Shown in pieces: positions 43,580 through 54,034 of a stretch of 64,000 nucleotides of DNA. A program made the translations under genes and the position numbers. The DNA lies in contig JAVBXY010000008.1 of the NCBI GenBank assembly GCA_030824275.1, forward strand, positions 172,826 through 236,825, given 5' to 3'. The notes under the pieces were generated by a model, which saw only the letters and a program-made list of their open reading frames with translations, made no database searches and was not told where the DNA came from. The DNA comes from Rhodocyclaceae bacterium (GTDB lineage: Bacteria; Pseudomonadota; Gammaproteobacteria; Burkholderiales; Rhodocyclaceae). Within the stretch, counting starts at the first letter, position 1. Every line of letters starts with the position of its first letter.

Positions 43580-46500
43580 GCCTTGCCTTTGTCGAAGCCG
43601 GTGAATTCGGCCAGCCGGGCGAGGAGCTTGTCCTCGTCGTAGGGCTTGCCCATGTAATCGTTAACGCCGATTTCCATCGCGTGGTTGCGATGCTTGTCGG
43701 CGGAGCGCGAGGTGATCATGATGATCGGGATGTGCTTGAGCCGGGCATCGGCGCGGATGTTGCGCGCGAGGTCGAAGCCGTCCATGCGCGGCATTTCGAT
43801 GTCCACCAGCATGGCGTCGGGCATTACCTCACCGAGTTGCTCCAGCGCATCAACGCCGTCCTTGGCGGTGATGACCTCGTAGCCGTGGCGGGCCAGCAGG
43901 CGACTGCTGATCTTGCGCACCGTCAGCGAGTCGTCGACGATCATCACGGTGGGGACACGGGACACGGTTTCGGCGGGCGCCTCTATCGGCGTGGCCGGGC
44001 CGCTATCGGGAGCGGCAGCGTGGGAAAGCAGCGCGATCGGGTTGAGGATCAGGGCCACCTCGCCGTCGCCCAGCACCGTGGCGCCAGCGATGCCGACGAC
44101 GCGGGCGAGTTGCGGGCCGATGGCCTTGACGACGATTTCCTGGTTGCCGACCAGGCCATCGATTTCCAGGGCGACGCGCTCGCTGCCGCCCTTGATCAGC
44201 AGCAACCAGTGACGGCGCAGAGCCGACGGTGTCGCGCCGTGTTCGCCGAGCAGGGCCGGCAGATAGCGCCAGGGATAGTGCAGGCCCAGCCATTCCATGC
44301 CGCCGGCCTCGCGGATCTGCGCGATGGCCTCGGGCTTCAGTTCGCTGGCCTGTTCGACCATGGACGAGGGAATCGCGTAGTGGCGGTTGCCGGCATTCAC
44401 CAGCACGGCCTGCGTCACTGCCAGGGTCAGCGGCAGATAGACGCGGAACACGGCGCCCTGGCCGGTGGTGGTCTGTACCTCGATGCGGCCACCGAGGCTG
44501 GCGGCTTCGCTTTTGACCACGTCCATGCCGATGCCGCGACCGGCGAGCTGGGTCAGTTGCTCGGCAGTGGAGAAGCCGGCCTGGAAGATCAGCTGCGTCA
44601 GATCGTGCTCGTCCGGTTGCGCGTCGGCCGGCAGCAGGCCGCGTTCGACGGCGCGCTGGCGGATGCGCTCCAGCGCGAGGCCGGCGCCATCGTCGGCGAT
44701 GGCGATGACGATTTCATTGCCTTCCTGGGCCAACGAAACGGTGATCTGGCCGATGGCGTCCTTGCCTGCGGCGGCACGGCCGGCCGGATCTTCGAGGCCG
44801 TGGGCGACGCTGTTGCGCAGCAGGTGTTCCAGGGGACCGGCCATCTTGTCCAGCACGGAGCGGTCGATCTCGGTCTGGCCCTGGCGGATGTCCAGGTTGG
44901 CACGCTTGCCGGCATCCTTGGCGGCCTGGCGGACGACGCGGTGCAGGCGCTCGGCGAGGCTCTCGAAGGGCACCATGCGCACGCTCATCAGGCGCTGCGA
45001 GAGTTCGCGGTTGAGGCGGGCCTGGGCGACCAGTGCGGCGTTGGCGCTGTCGAGATTTTTCAGCAGATTGTGCTGCACCGTGGTGACGTCGTTCACGCTC
45101 TCCGCCATCATCCGGGTGATTTCCTGGAAGCGGGTGAAGCGGTCGAACTCCAGCGGGTCGAACTGCTGCGCGTGCTCGGCGGCCATGGCCTGCTGCGACT
45201 GCATCTGCGACTCGGCCTGGATTTCGATTTCACGCAACTGGTTGCGCAGGCGGATCACGTTTTCCGTGAGGTCGAGCAGCGAGGTTTTCAGGCCATGCAT
45301 CTCGCCTTCGATGCGGGCGCGGGCGATGGCCACTTCGCCGGCTTCATTGACCAACTGGTCCACCAGTTCGGTGCGTACGCGCAGGTGTACCTGCGCCGGG
45401 GTAGCCGGCGCGGCAACTGAGGCGGCGGTGACGGCTGACGCAATAGCGGGTGCAGCAGTGGGCGCGCTTTCGCTCGATTCGGTCGATGACGCCTCTGCCG
45501 TTTCAGACGATTCGCTCTCTGCTTCCGGTCCGGTTTCGACGGTGACGTCGAGGGTGGCGGGCGCTTCCTCAGTGTCGAGTTCGTCTTCCGGAGTCGCGGA
45601 CGATGGATTGCGCAGCCGCTCGATCAGCATGGCGGCGCGGTCGTAGGAGGTTTCCAGGCCGTCGATGGTGGCGGGCTGCACGGCGGCCATCAGGGCGGCC
45701 TGCTCGACGCGGGATTCCATCGAATGTAGCAATTCGCCGCAGCCCATGGCGCCGGCCATGCGGGCGCTGCCCTTGAGTGTGTGCAGGGCGCGCTGGAGCG
45801 TGTTGGCGATGCGGTTGTCGTCGGGCGTGGCACGCCAGGCGCGCAGGGCTTCGCCGATGTCGCGCATGAGGTCCACGCTCTCTTCGAGGTAGAGCGGTAG
45901 CAGCTGCTCGTCAATTTCATCTTCCATGCGCGTGGCGCGGCGTTCCACCGGGCGCAGGTTGATCTCGGGCAGGGCATGGGCTGGCGCAGGCTCGGGCGCA
46001 GGCGGCTGCATGGCCTCCAACTCGGCGGTGAGATCGGCTTCCTCGCCGGGCATGCGGCGTTCGGCAACGGCGCCGAGCATGCCTTCGAGGGCGCCGGCGC
46101 AGCGGGCGAAGACGAAGCGCTGGGCTTCCGTCGGCGTGGCCTCGACCTGGGACAGGCGCAGCAGGGCGGCTTCCAGCGCATGGGCCAGGAAATGGATGGG
46201 CATGAAGCCGGTGGCGGCGGAAATGCTGGCGGTGGTGTGGGCGGCGCGGATCGCATCCTGCCCCGGCACTTCCTCGCGGCCGAGCGTGCCTTGCAACGTG
46301 GCGACGTGGCCACGCGTTTCGTCGAGATAGAGGTTGTAGAGCGTGGGCGCGACTTCCACCTCACCGACGCGCACCGGCGGCGGTGCGGGGAAGGCGACGA
46401 CATCGGCAGTGGTCGGCGGCGCGATTTCTTCCACCGCTTTCATGACGGGTTCGGCCTCGGCGGCAAGCTCGTCGGCCGAGGCGGCTTCTTCAAAAGTCGG

Positions 46501-48819
46501 CTCTGGCGGTATGAAATCACCCGAAGCGGTGACGGCGATTTCTTCAACCAGCGGCGCTTCTTCCTCGCCGTCCTTGTCGAGCACCGCGCAGCGGGCAACC
46601 AGCACGTCGGCTTGCGCGTAGTGGCTGCCGCCACCGGTTTCGAGCTGGACGACCCAGGCACGGAAGGTGTCGAAGGCCAGATCAAGCATCTCGATCAGGG
46701 CCGGGGTGGCGGCGCGGGCTTCGTGCAGCCAGCGGTTCATCACCTGTTCCACCGCCCAGGCGGTTTCGCCGAGCTCGGTGAGATTGACCATGCGACCGCT
46801 GCCCTTGAGGGTGTGGAAACTGCGGCGCAGGGTGGTCAGGTTGGATTGGTCGTCCGGTGCTTCGTGTAGGCGCGGCAGGTGCTCGGCGATGGTGGTCAGC
46901 ACCTCGTTGGCTTCCTCGAGGAAGATGCCGAGCATTTCGGCATCCAGCTCTTCGGCACTGGCATTGACCAGACGGCTGGCCTGCTCCGAGGGCGCCGGGG
47001 CTTCGATGGTGGGCAGCGCTGGCGCGAGTTCTTCCGGTGCCGGCACGGCGAATTCGGGCAGGGCTTCTTCGTCCGCTTCGGCGGATGCTTCCTCGGCGGG
47101 TGAAAAAGTCGGCGCTGGCGGCACGGCGACAGGGACCGGACTTTCTTCTTCGACCTTTGCCTTGGGGGCCACGGGTTCGAGGATGTCGTCGATATCGGGG
47201 GCGCCGTGCTGCAATTGCTCGACGAAGAAGCCGAGGGCGGAAAGTTTTTTCGCTACGTCCTCGAAGTCGCCGGGACGCGGCGTGAAGCCGGGTTCGGCGA
47301 AGTCCTTGATGGCCTGGCCGCATTCCCAGAGCACGGCGTTGGCGCGTTCCTGGCCGAGCACGGCCAGGGCGCCTTCGATCTGGCGGATCGGCGTCGTCAG
47401 GGCGGCGAGGGTGTGCTGGCGCGTGGCGTCGCGGAAGAAGGCGTCCAGGGTCTGCTCAATGGCGCCGAGGTTGTTGCGGATCTCGCGGGCGACGGATTCG
47501 AGCAGCAGGCGTTCCTGCGCCCGCCGCGACATGGCGTCGAGATGGGGTACTTCCAGGGCACCGAGTTCCTCGCCGCGCCCCAGCGCTTCCAGGCGGTCGA
47601 CGATGGCGTCGGCGGATTCGGTGAAGGTCTGGTCGAGGCCTTCGAAGTTCTCCAGCGCCGATTCCGCCAGCAGCAGGGCGGTGGCCATTTCCAGGGCCAG
47701 GGATTCGTTGTGACGCGAGGGATCGCGGCGCAGCAGATCGGTCTGATCGAGGATCGCGGCGGTGAGTCGGGCGTAGTGGGGATGCTCGGTGGCAGCACCC
47801 TCTTCGGCGATTTTCGCGGCGCGCTCGTGGAAGGGCGGCAGGGCGGCGGCGGTGCCGGCGCAGAGGCGGTTCCAGTCATCCTTGGCGGCGGCCAGCAGCT
47901 CGCGCAGCTTGCGGATGTGCGGCAGCAGGCGCTCGGCGTCGGAGGGCTCGTCGCTGGGCAGCAGGCCGTTGAGCCGATAGGCGGCGCGCACAATCTCCAG
48001 CGTTTCCAGCGGTTCGCCGCCGGTGCTGGCGCCAGCGGCCAGATAGAGGGCTTCGCGCAGGGCGCGGTCGGGCACCTCGTTCTCGCCTTCGCTGAGTTTC
48101 TTGATCTGGGCACCCAGGCGCAGGGCGAAGCGCTTGGCTTCCGCCGCGTCGGGCAGACCGCCGGCGGCCAGCGCATCGAGCACGCCGAGGGTGACCCACC
48201 AGTAGGCGCGGGCAGTTGGCGTCGGCCGGGTGGCTTCGATCATGGCCACCGAAATCTTCATTTCGGCGATGCCCTTGGGATCGCTCTTGATCCACTTCAG
48301 CAGGCCGCGCTCGAAGCCGAGGCGAGCGGCCTTGAGGCGGGCGGCCAGCGCATCGGCAGCCAGCGGCGCGATGTCCTTTTCGCGCTTGGGCGGGCGCTGG
48401 GTGAGGTCGGGGAAGAACAGGTCGGCCGGGCTGGGCACCGGCAGGCCACGGGCTTCGGCCATCGCCCGGTAGGGATGGAAGAGCTTCAGCGGCTGATTGG
48501 GGTGGCCGGCCATCAGGTCGTCGAGGTAGCCGCGCAGGGCGGCGATGCCTGCCTGGGCGGCGGCGCCGGCTTCCGCCCCGGCTTTCTCCTCGGCCATGGC
48601 GGCGAGCAGTTGTTCGATGGCTTCAGCGAATTCGATCAGACCGTCGAGGCCGACGATGGCCAAGGCGCCGTGGGCCTGGTGCAGGCTGGCGCGGGCTTTC
48701 TTCAGGGCATCGCCGGCCGGGCCGGCGGCGAGTTCGGTACTGGCGCGCTCAAGGGCGAGGTCGATCTCGCCCTTGACCCAGGAGAGCGGTCCGATGTCGA
48801 GTTCGGCGGGTGAATTCAT
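43576..48819 (-). CDS. chpA: type IV pilus chemosensory hybrid histidine kinase ChpA
   Basis: The 1747-residue CheA-like kinase has an N-terminal FimL-like region lacking a phosphorylatable His. Hpt modules lie at about 862 ([13 protein letters not shown]), 669 ([12 protein letters not shown]) and 1013 ([12 protein letters not shown]). The dimerisation and ATPase domain follows, with [24 protein letters not shown] and [14 protein letters not shown] CheW domain is next, and then a receiver with [16 protein letters not shown], aspartate about 1672 in [11 protein letters not shown] and GKPYDEDKL. It is shorter than Pseudomonas ChpA. Two dispersed-repeat copies encode VPPAPTFS and IPPEPTFE in Pro/Glu-rich linkers between Hpt modules. 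It would phosphorylate PilG and PilH. Confidence 0.95.
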   Translation of the reverse strand: MNSPAELDIGPLSWVKGEIDLALERASTELAAGPAGDALKKARASLHQAHGALAIVGLDGLIEFAEAIEQLLAAMAEEKAGAEAGAAAQAGIAALRGYLDDLMAGHPNQPLKLFHPYRAMAEARGLPVPSPADLFFPDLTQRPPKREKDIAPLAADALAARLKAARLGFERGLLKWIKSDPKGIAEMKISVAMIEATRPTPTARAYWWVTLGVLDALAAGGLPDAAEAKRFALRLGAQIKKLSEGENEVPDRALREALYLAAGASTGGEPLETLEIVRAAYRLNGLLPSDEPSDAERLLPHIRKLRELLAAAKDDWNRLCAGTAAALPPFHERAAKIAEEGAATEHPHYARLTAAILDQTDLLRRDPSRHNESLALEMATALLLAESALENFEGLDQTFTESADAIVDRLEALGRGEELGALEVPHLDAMSRRAQERLLLESVAREIRNNLGAIEQTLDAFFRDATRQHTLAALTTPIRQIEGALAVLGQERANAVLWECGQAIKDFAEPGFTPRPGDFEDVAKKLSALGFFVEQLQHGAPDIDDILEPVAPKAKVEEESPVPVAVPPAPTFSPAEEASAEADEEALPEFAVPAPEELAPALPTIEAPAPSEQASRLVNASAEELDAEMLGIFLEEANEVLTTIAEHLPRLHEAPDDQSNLTTLRRSFHTLKGSGRMVNLTELGETAWAVEQVMNRWLHEARAATPALIEMLDLAFDTFRAWVVQLETGGGSHYAQADVLVARCAVLDKDGEEEAPLVEEIAVTASGDFIPPEPTFEEAASADELAAEAEPVMKAVEEIAPPTTADVVAFPAPPPVRVGEVEVAPTLYNLYLDETRGHVATLQGTLGREEVPGQDAIRAAHTTASISAATGFMPIHFLAHALEAALLRLSQVEATPTEAQRFVFARCAGALEGMLGAVAERRMPGEEADLTAELEAMQPPAPEPAPAHALPEINLRPVERRATRMEDEIDEQLLPLYLEESVDLMRDIGEALRAWRATPDDNRIANTLQRALHTLKGSARMAGAMGCGELLHSMESRVEQAALMAAVQPATIDGLETSYDRAAMLIERLRNPSSATPEDELDTEEAPATLDVTVETGPEAESESSETAEASSTESSESAPTAAPAIASAVTAASVAAPATPAQVHLRVRTELVDQLVNEAGEVAIARARIEGEMHGLKTSLLDLTENVIRLRNQLREIEIQAESQMQSQQAMAAEHAQQFDPLEFDRFTRFQEITRMMAESVNDVTTVQHNLLKNLDSANAALVAQARLNRELSQRLMSVRMVPFESLAERLHRVVRQAAKDAGKRANLDIRQGQTEIDRSVLDKMAGPLEHLLRNSVAHGLEDPAGRAAAGKDAIGQITVSLAQEGNEIVIAIADDGAGLALERIRQRAVERGLLPADAQPDEHDLTQLIFQAGFSTAEQLTQLAGRGIGMDVVKSEAASLGGRIEVQTTTGQGAVFRVYLPLTLAVTQAVLVNAGNRHYAIPSSMVEQASELKPEAIAQIREAGGMEWLGLHYPWRYLPALLGEHGATPSALRRHWLLLIKGGSERVALEIDGLVGNQEIVVKAIGPQLARVVGIAGATVLGDGEVALILNPIALLSHAAAPDSGPATPIEAPAETVSRVPTVMIVDDSLTVRKISSRLLARHGYEVITAKDGVDALEQLGEVMPDAMLVDIEMPRMDGFDLARNIRADARLKHIPIIMITSRSADKHRNHAMEIGVNDYMGKPYDEDKLLARLAEFTGFDKGKA
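46492..46515 (+). repeat. dispersed short repeat copy 10 (in chpA)
   Basis: AAAAGTCGGCTCTGG with tail CGGTATGA. It encodes IPPEPTFE in a Pro/Glu-rich linker. The tail is degraded. Confidence 0.7.
47103..47128 (+). repeat. dispersed short repeat copy 11 (in chpA)
   Basis: AAAAAGTCGGCGCTGG with tail CGGCACGGCG, a perfect consensus copy. It encodes VPPAPTFS in the Pro/Glu-rich linker about 100 residues before the Hpt histidine at 669. Confidence 0.92.
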
Positions 48820-48837
48820 GGACGGGGCTTGGACCTG

Positions 48838-50844
48838 TTAGACCTTGAAGCCGGAAACCGAGCCCTTCAGCTCGTCGGCGAGTTCGGCCAGTTCGCCGAT
48901 GGAGACGGCGGTCTGTTGCGTGCTCGTCGTGGTCTGGTCGGTGATGCGCAGGATGCTCTGCATGGAGTCGGCCACCTGTGTCGCCGTTTCGGCCTGGCGT
49001 TGGGTGTCGGCGGAGATGCTTTCGATCAACTGTGCCAGGTTCTGCGACACGCTGGAGATTTCGGTCAGGGCCTGGCCGGCGGCGTCGGACAGGCGGGCGC
49101 CCTCGACCACGCCCTGGGTCGAATATTCCATGGCGGCGACGGCATCGTGGGTGTCGGTCTGAATCGTCTTGACGATGGCGGCGATCTGCTTGGTGGCCTC
49201 GCCGGAGCGTTCCGCCAGGCGCTGCACTTCTTCGGCTACGACGGAGAAGCCACGACCGGCTTCGCCGGCGGAGGCGGCCTGGATGGCAGCGTTGAGCGCC
49301 AGCACGTTGGTCTGCTCGGTAATGTCGGAAATCAGTTCGACGATTTCGCCGATCTCCTGGGAGGATTCGCCCAGACGCTTGATGCGCTTGGCGGTCTCCT
49401 GGATGTGGCCGCGAATTTCGTTCATGCCGGTGATCGAGTTGGACACGGCGGCGGAGCCTTTTTGCGCGGCGTCCAGCGAGGCGCGGGCGACGCGGGCGGA
49501 TTCCAGCGCCGAGGCGGAAACGATCTTCATCGATTCGGCCATTTCCAGCACCGAGGCGTTGGCACCGCGAATTTCGGTGGACTGCACGTCGGTGGCGGCG
49601 AGCAGTTCGTTCGAGGTCTGGCGGGCATCGCTGGAGGCGCGAGCCACCTGGCCGGCGGCGTCGTTGATGCGGCGGACCAGCACGGAGAGTTCTTCGATAG
49701 TGTAGTTCACCGAGTCGGCGATGGCGCCGGTGATGTCTTCGGTGACGGTGGCGCGGATGGTCAGGTCACCGTCGGCGAGGTCGCCCATCTCGTTCATCAG
49801 GCGCAGGATGGCGCCCTGGGTGGCGTCCTTGTCGGCCTCGGCGATGCGCCGCTGGCGCTCGGATTCGGCGGAGCGGTTGGCGGCGTCGTCGTTGAAGACC
49901 TTGACCATCAGCACCAGCATGGCCAGGGCCAGCGAGCCGAACACGGCAATCGCCAGTGACGAAGCGCCCTGTTCGGCGATCTCGGCCTCGTAGGCAGCAA
50001 CCAGCTCACCGGTGGCGGAGGCCAGGGAACGGGAATTGCGGTTCAGCCGCGAGCCGGCGCCACGGGCCAGGGCCAGCGGCTTGATGTCGGTGGGCAGGGC
50101 GGTGAAGGCTTCCGAGAGCAGGCGCAGTTTGGTCGAGAAATCACCGCCGGCCGGCGCCAGCTCGACGGCAGTGGCGAGGTCGCGGCCCAGCTGGGTGGCG
50201 ACGTTATCGTCAAAGCCCGGCGCCCAGGCCAGTTGCGTGGCACTACGCAGGATGCGCTCTGTCAGGTAGGGCATCTTGCCGCCGGCGGAATCCGCGCCGT
50301 GAATCAGTGCCGGTCCCTGCTGGATGGCTTCCTGGGCGAGACGGCCGAGGGCAGTCAGCGATTTTTCCTGGCCGAGAATCAGGGTGATGGTCCTGTCCTG
50401 GGCGTCCCACACGTTGCGCAGATTATCCAGGGCCGGACGCGACCGGGCGCTGGTGGCCGGCACGGTGATGCCTTCGGCATCGCCACCCTCGGCAAGTTTT
50501 TCCACCAGCAGGGCGAAGCGGTTGCGCGCTTCGCGCAGTTCGCGGAAGCCTTCCGCCTGGCCTTCAAGGGCGTTCTGGGCGGCGCGGGGAATCTGCTGCG
50601 ACAGCGGGCGGACCTGGCCGGAGATCGACAGGTAGGCGGCGCCCCGGGAAGTTGTCTGGCTCTGGGTGAAGATCGCGGCGATGGTGACCAGCAGGCTGAC
50701 GAGGAAGACGGTGCCGAGGATGCGAAACTGAAGCTCGACCGTCAGATGGCCGATGACCGGAAGTGCACGGCGACGCGGAGCGTCGTCGGCGGCTGCCGCG
50801 CCAGGAGCGCGTTTCTTGAAGAGGGACTTGAGGTCGATGGCCAT
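48838..50844 (-). CDS. pilJ: type IV pilus chemoreceptor PilJ
   Basis: The 668-residue receptor has a first membrane segment near residues 40-62 ([19 protein letters not shown]), a periplasmic PilJ-type sensing region, and a second membrane segment near 300-320 ([14 protein letters not shown]). A HAMP-like linker and a cytoplasmic signalling domain follow. The signalling tip lies in [20 protein letters not shown] and [20 protein letters not shown]. It lies 18 bp upstream of chpA. PilJ relays surface contact to ChpA. No methyl-accepting adaptation genes (cheB, cheR) are in the window. Confidence 0.95.
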   Translation of the reverse strand: MAIDLKSLFKKRAPGAAAADDAPRRRALPVIGHLTVELQFRILGTVFLVSLLVTIAAIFTQSQTTSRGAAYLSISGQVRPLSQQIPRAAQNALEGQAEGFRELREARNRFALLVEKLAEGGDAEGITVPATSARSRPALDNLRNVWDAQDRTITLILGQEKSLTALGRLAQEAIQQGPALIHGADSAGGKMPYLTERILRSATQLAWAPGFDDNVATQLGRDLATAVELAPAGGDFSTKLRLLSEAFTALPTDIKPLALARGAGSRLNRNSRSLASATGELVAAYEAEIAEQGASSLAIAVFGSLALAMLVLMVKVFNDDAANRSAESERQRRIAEADKDATQGAILRLMNEMGDLADGDLTIRATVTEDITGAIADSVNYTIEELSVLVRRINDAAGQVARASSDARQTSNELLAATDVQSTEIRGANASVLEMAESMKIVSASALESARVARASLDAAQKGSAAVSNSITGMNEIRGHIQETAKRIKRLGESSQEIGEIVELISDITEQTNVLALNAAIQAASAGEAGRGFSVVAEEVQRLAERSGEATKQIAAIVKTIQTDTHDAVAAMEYSTQGVVEGARLSDAAGQALTEISSVSQNLAQLIESISADTQRQAETATQVADSMQSILRITDQTTTSTQQTAVSIGELAELADELKGSVSGFKV

Positions 50845-50865
50845 GGCGTGGATTCCGGAATGGGG

Positions 50866-51432
50866 TCAGAGCGCGATGTCGAGGAATGCGGGATCGGTGA
50901 GCAGCGCGGGAATGATCAGTTGGGTCCAGGCAGCGCCCTCGGGGTCGGCAAACAGGCCGCCGGCCCAGGCTGCCGTGCTGCCTGTCGTCGCGTCACTGGT
51001 CGCCGTGCCGCCAGCGCCGACTTTTCCATCGGCGCGCATGCTGTCGCGGGGCCGCAAGCCCAGCGCCCGGCGCACCAGCAGGGCGCTGTTGATGCCGTGA
51101 CGGGCGCCCACCAGCAGCAGGCGGGCGTCGGCATTGCGCGGCGTCGGCGGGCCACCGCGCCAGGCGGAGAAATCCACCACGCTGTACAGCGCGCCACGAA
51201 TGTTGGCGACGCCGGCGAACCAGGGCTTGGTCAGCGGCGCCGGCGTCAGCGGCGGCAGCGGTACGACCTCGCCGGAATCGGTGAGGTCCACCAGCCAGCG
51301 GCTGCCGCCGGGCAGCTCATCGCTGCCGGACTCGATGCCGAGCAGGGAGTTGCCGCCTTCGCCTTTGCGGGCAGAGATCAGCCGCTCGGAGAGGCTTTGC
51401 TGGAATTCGCGCAGGCTGATGCGTCGGGCCAT
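50866..51432 (-). CDS. pilI: CheW-like twitching protein PilI
   Basis: The 188-residue protein starts MARRISLREFQQSLSERLIS. It has the CheW fold, with WFAGVANIRGALYSVVDFSA, LLLVGARHGINSALLVRRAL and GLRP. It couples PilJ to ChpA. A dispersed-repeat copy encodes [12 protein letters not shown] at about residue 136, inside the fold-closing part of the domain. It lies 21 bp upstream of pilJ, and its Gly/Ala-rich C-terminus ends AAWTQLIIPALLTDPAFLDI. Confidence 0.92.
   Translation of the reverse strand: MARRISLREFQQSLSERLISARKGEGGNSLLGIESGSDELPGGSRWLVDLTDSGEVVPLPPLTPAPLTKPWFAGVANIRGALYSVVDFSAWRGGPPTPRNADARLLLVGARHGINSALLVRRALGLRPRDSMRADGKVGAGGTATSDATTGSTAAWAGGLFADPEGAAWTQLIIPALLTDPAFLDIAL
51001..51025 (-). 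repeat. dispersed short repeat copy 12 (in pilI)
   Basis: Perfect core and tail in reverse orientation. On the pilI strand it reads as the plus frame and encodes GKVGAGGTA. Confidence 0.9.
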
Positions 51433-51438
51433 CTGTGA

Positions 51439-51804
51439 TCAGCCCAGCGCCGCGATCTTGGCCAGCAGGGTGGGGCCGTCCACCGGCTTGGTGACGTAAT
51501 CCTTGGCACCCTGACGCATGCCCCAGATCTTGTCGGTTTCCTGATTCTTGGTGGTGCACATGATGACCGGGATGTCCTTGGTGGCATCGTCCTTGGACAG
51601 CGCGCGGGTGGCCTGATAGCCGTTGGTGCCGGGCATAACCACGTCCATGACAACGAGGTCAGGCATGAGCTGCTTGGCCCGCTCGACGCCCTCGTCGCCG
51701 CTTTCGGCAGTGCTCGTTACATAGCCGGCGCCAGTCAGCAACTCGGTCAGGATGTGGCGTTCAGTGGGGGAATCGTCGACGATCAGGATGGTCTTGATGG
51801 GCAT
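51439..51804 (-). CDS. pilH: twitching response regulator PilH
   Basis: The single receiver domain of 121 residues has phosphorylation aspartate in LVVMDVVMPGTNGYQATRAL, acidic pocket ILIVDDSPTERHIL and the conserved lysine in VTKPVDGPTL. With PilG it sets pilus extension versus retraction; PilH is usually linked to retraction. It sits between pilG and pilI with gaps under 20 bp. Confidence 0.93.
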   Translation of the reverse strand: MPIKTILIVDDSPTERHILTELLTGAGYVTSTAESGDEGVERAKQLMPDLVVMDVVMPGTNGYQATRALSKDDATKDIPVIMCTTKNQETDKIWGMRQGAKDYVTKPVDGPTLLAKIAALG

Positions 51805-51820
51805 GGCGTGTTCTCGGTGT

Positions 51821-52225
51821 TCAAGTGCCGCTCTTGGCGTGGGCGGCCACGGTTTTGAGCAGACTGTCCTTGGTGAAGGGCTTGGTCAGGTATTCGTCGG
51901 AACCGACCATGCGGCCCCGGGCGCGGTCGAAGAGGCCATCCTTGGAGGACAGCATGACCACCGGTGTCGCAGCGAACTTCGCGTTCTTCTTGATCAGGGC
52001 GCAGGTCTGGTAGCCATCGAGGCGCGGCATCAGGATGTCGCAGAAGACGATGTCGGGCAGATGGTCGTTGATCTTGGCCAGGGCGTCGAAGCCGTCCTCG
52101 GCCAGCACCACCTGGGCACCGGCCTGAAGCAGGAAAATCTCGGCGCTCTTGCGGATGGTGTTCGAATCATCGATCACCATCACCTTGATGCCTTTGATGT
52201 CTGGAGTCTGTGGGGTGTCGCTCAC
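51821..52225 (-). CDS. pilG: twitching response regulator PilG
   Basis: The 134-residue receiver has a short N-terminal tail (MSDTPQTPDIKGIKVMVIDD), phosphorylation aspartate in FCDILMPRLDGYQTCALIKK and the lysine in LTKPFTKDSLLK. It is the first chemosensory gene of the pilG-H-I-J-chpA operon. PilG is the regulator usually tied to pilus extension and cAMP signalling. It has no output domain and so acts through protein contacts. Confidence 0.94.
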   Translation of the reverse strand: MSDTPQTPDIKGIKVMVIDDSNTIRKSAEIFLLQAGAQVVLAEDGFDALAKINDHLPDIVFCDILMPRLDGYQTCALIKKNAKFAATPVVMLSSKDGLFDRARGRMVGSDEYLTKPFTKDSLLKTVAAHAKSGT

Positions 52226-52276
52226 GCCGGCTCAACCTTCTACGATATCGGCGGAATGATAACGAGATTTTTCCGT

Positions 52277-52459
52277 TCAGGCTTCGATCGGCTCGAAATC
52301 TTCCTTGCGGGCCCCGCATTCGGGGCAGGTCCAATGGGGCGGCACGTCTCCCCAGCGGGTGCCGGGAGGGATGCCTTCTTCGGGCAGTCCGGCGGCTTCG
52401 TCATAAATGAAGCCACAGATCAGGCACATCCAGCGGCGGTAGGGAGTGTCGGCGGTCAT
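52277..52459 (-). CDS. rubredoxin
   Basis: The 60-residue iron protein has two rubredoxin loops, WMCLICGFIYDEAAG and WTCPECGARKEDFEPIEA, giving four cysteine ligands. It transfers electrons in the cytoplasm; the partner is not shown. It lies 51 bp upstream of pilG in the same direction, an arrangement common in Betaproteobacteria, and is divergent from thiD. Confidence 0.96.
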   Translation of the reverse strand: MTADTPYRRWMCLICGFIYDEAAGLPEEGIPPGTRWGDVPPHWTCPECGARKEDFEPIEA

Positions 52460-52536
52460 GGCGGAGCGGTGGGTTAGAATCGGGCCAATCTTAAACCACG
52501 CCGTTTTTGGCCGGTCGCCAGCGGGCGCCGACGTTC

Positions 52537-53403
52537 ATGACAGTTCCCACGCCACCCATTGTATTGACGTTCGCCGCCTCCGACCCGACGGGCGGTGCCG
52601 GGGTGCAGGCCGACCTGCTGACGCTGGCCAGCCTCGGCTGCCACCCGCTGTCGGTGATCACCGCCATCACCGTGCAGGATACGACCGGCGTCGAAGGCGT
52701 GCTGCCGATCGACGCCGACTGGGTCTCCGACCAGGCCCGCGCGCTGCTTGAAGACATGCCGGTGGCCGCCTTCAAGCTTGGCATGCTGGGCAGCGTCGAG
52801 GCCATTGCCGCCATCGCCGAAATCCTTTCCGACTACCCGAACGTGCCCGTGGTGCTCGATCCGGTGCTGGCTTCCGGGCGCGGCGACCAGTTTGCCGGCG
52901 AGGACATGATCGAAGCCATGATCGGTCTGCTGCTGCCGCAAACCACGCTGCTCACGCCGAACAGCCTCGAAGCCCGCCGTCTGGCGCAGGAAGCGAATGG
53001 CGACGACGATGAGGGCGATGCCACGCCCGATCTGGCCGAATGCGCCCGTCGCCTGGTCAGCACCGGCTGCGAATATGTTTTGGTGACGGGAACCCATGAA
53101 GGCACGCCGCAGGTCGTTAACACGCTCTATGGCAGCCACGGCGTCGTTCGCGCCGACCGCTGGGAGCGCCTGCCTGGCAGCTACCACGGCTCCGGCTGCA
53201 CGCTGGCTTCAGCCATCGCCGCCCATCTGGCCAGCGGTGTCGATATCGCCGATGCCGTGATGGGCGCGCAGGAATACACCTGGCGTACCCTGGCCGCCGG
53301 CTTCCGTCCTGGCATGGGTCAGTACATCCCCGACCGCCTGTTCTGGTCGCGGGACGATGATGAAGAGGATGCCGAGAATATGGAGAGCGGCGATGAAGCT
53401 TGA
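52537..53403 (+). CDS. thiD: hydroxymethylpyrimidine/phosphomethylpyrimidine kinase
   Basis: The 288-residue kinase starts MTVPTPPIVLTFAASDPTGG. It has the ribokinase-like motifs TGGAGVQADLLTLASLGCHP, DPVLASGRGDQF and TPNSLEARRLA. The anion-hole ATPase end is GSYHGSGCTLASAIAAHLAS. It makes HMP diphosphate for thiamin. The ATG chosen follows TTC; a TTG ten codons upstream is less likely. It overlaps thiE by 11 bases. No TPP riboswitch is seen upstream. Confidence 0.95.
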   Translation: MTVPTPPIVLTFAASDPTGGAGVQADLLTLASLGCHPLSVITAITVQDTTGVEGVLPIDADWVSDQARALLEDMPVAAFKLGMLGSVEAIAAIAEILSDYPNVPVVLDPVLASGRGDQFAGEDMIEAMIGLLLPQTTLLTPNSLEARRLAQEANGDDDEGDATPDLAECARRLVSTGCEYVLVTGTHEGTPQVVNTLYGSHGVVRADRWERLPGSYHGSGCTLASAIAAHLASGVDIADAVMGAQEYTWRTLAAGFRPGMGQYIPDRLFWSRDDDEEDAENMESGDEA

Positions 53404-54034
53404 AGGCCTCTACGCCGTCACCACCGACGACCCGCTGCTGCCGCGCCTGTCCGCTCTGGTGCAGGCCGCGCTCGATGGCGGTGCTCCTCTCGTTCAGTAC
53501 CGCAACAAGATCGCGCCCAAGCCGCTGCGTCGCGCCCAGGCCGCCGAGTTGCTGCGCATCTGCCGCGCCGCCGGTGCCAAGCTGATCATCAACGACGACG
53601 TCTGGCTGGCGGTGGAAGTCGGTGCCGATGGCGCCCACATCGGCCGCGACGATGCGCCCGGCGGCTCTATCCGGACGGCCCGCGAGGCCCTGGGCAACAA
53701 GCGCATTCTCGGCGTTTCCTGTTACAACGATCTCGACCGGGCAGCGGAAGCGGCGGCGGCTGGTGCCGACTATCTGGCCGTCGGCAGCGTCTTCGCCTCG
53801 GCCACCAAACCCGAAGCCACCCGCGCTTCCCTCGACATGCTGACCGAGACCAAGCATCGCTTCGATTTGCCGGTGGCCGCCATCGGCGGCATCACCCTGG
53901 ACAACGCACCGGAGGTGATCGCCGCCGGCGCCGACATGCTGGCCGTGGTCAGCGACCTCTTCGATGCCATGGACATCCGCGCCCGCGCGGAAGGCTATGG
54001 GAAACTCTTCGCCAATGGAAACGCACTGCCATGA
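53393..54034 (+). CDS. thiE: thiamine-phosphate synthase
   Basis: The 213-residue enzyme joins HMP diphosphate and thiazole phosphate. The ATG at 53393 ([20 protein letters not shown]) overlaps thiD, and the open frame further upstream is not used. It has [36 protein letters not shown] and [20 protein letters not shown]. The phosphate end is [20 protein letters not shown]. It is followed by hemL with an ATGA overlap, giving a tightly coupled thiD-thiE-hemL run. Confidence 0.96.
   Translation: MKLEGLYAVTTDDPLLPRLSALVQAALDGGAPLVQYRNKIAPKPLRRAQAAELLRICRAAGAKLIINDDVWLAVEVGADGAHIGRDDAPGGSIRTAREALGNKRILGVSCYNDLDRAAEAAAAGADYLAVGSVFASATKPEATRASLDMLTETKHRFDLPVAAIGGITLDNAPEVIAAGADMLAVVSDLFDAMDIRARAEGYGKLFANGNALP

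Noticed and set aside
43570..48813. plus-strand frames of 300-600 residues opposite chpA
   Set aside because: Low-complexity Gly/Gln-rich or Ser/Arg-rich shadows; ChpA motifs are clear on the minus strand.
52460..52536. TPP riboswitch upstream of thiD, or another repeat copy there
   Set aside because: No CTGAGA-type core is seen, and GCCAGCGGGCGCCGACG differs from the repeat core by an inserted segment and lost T-run.
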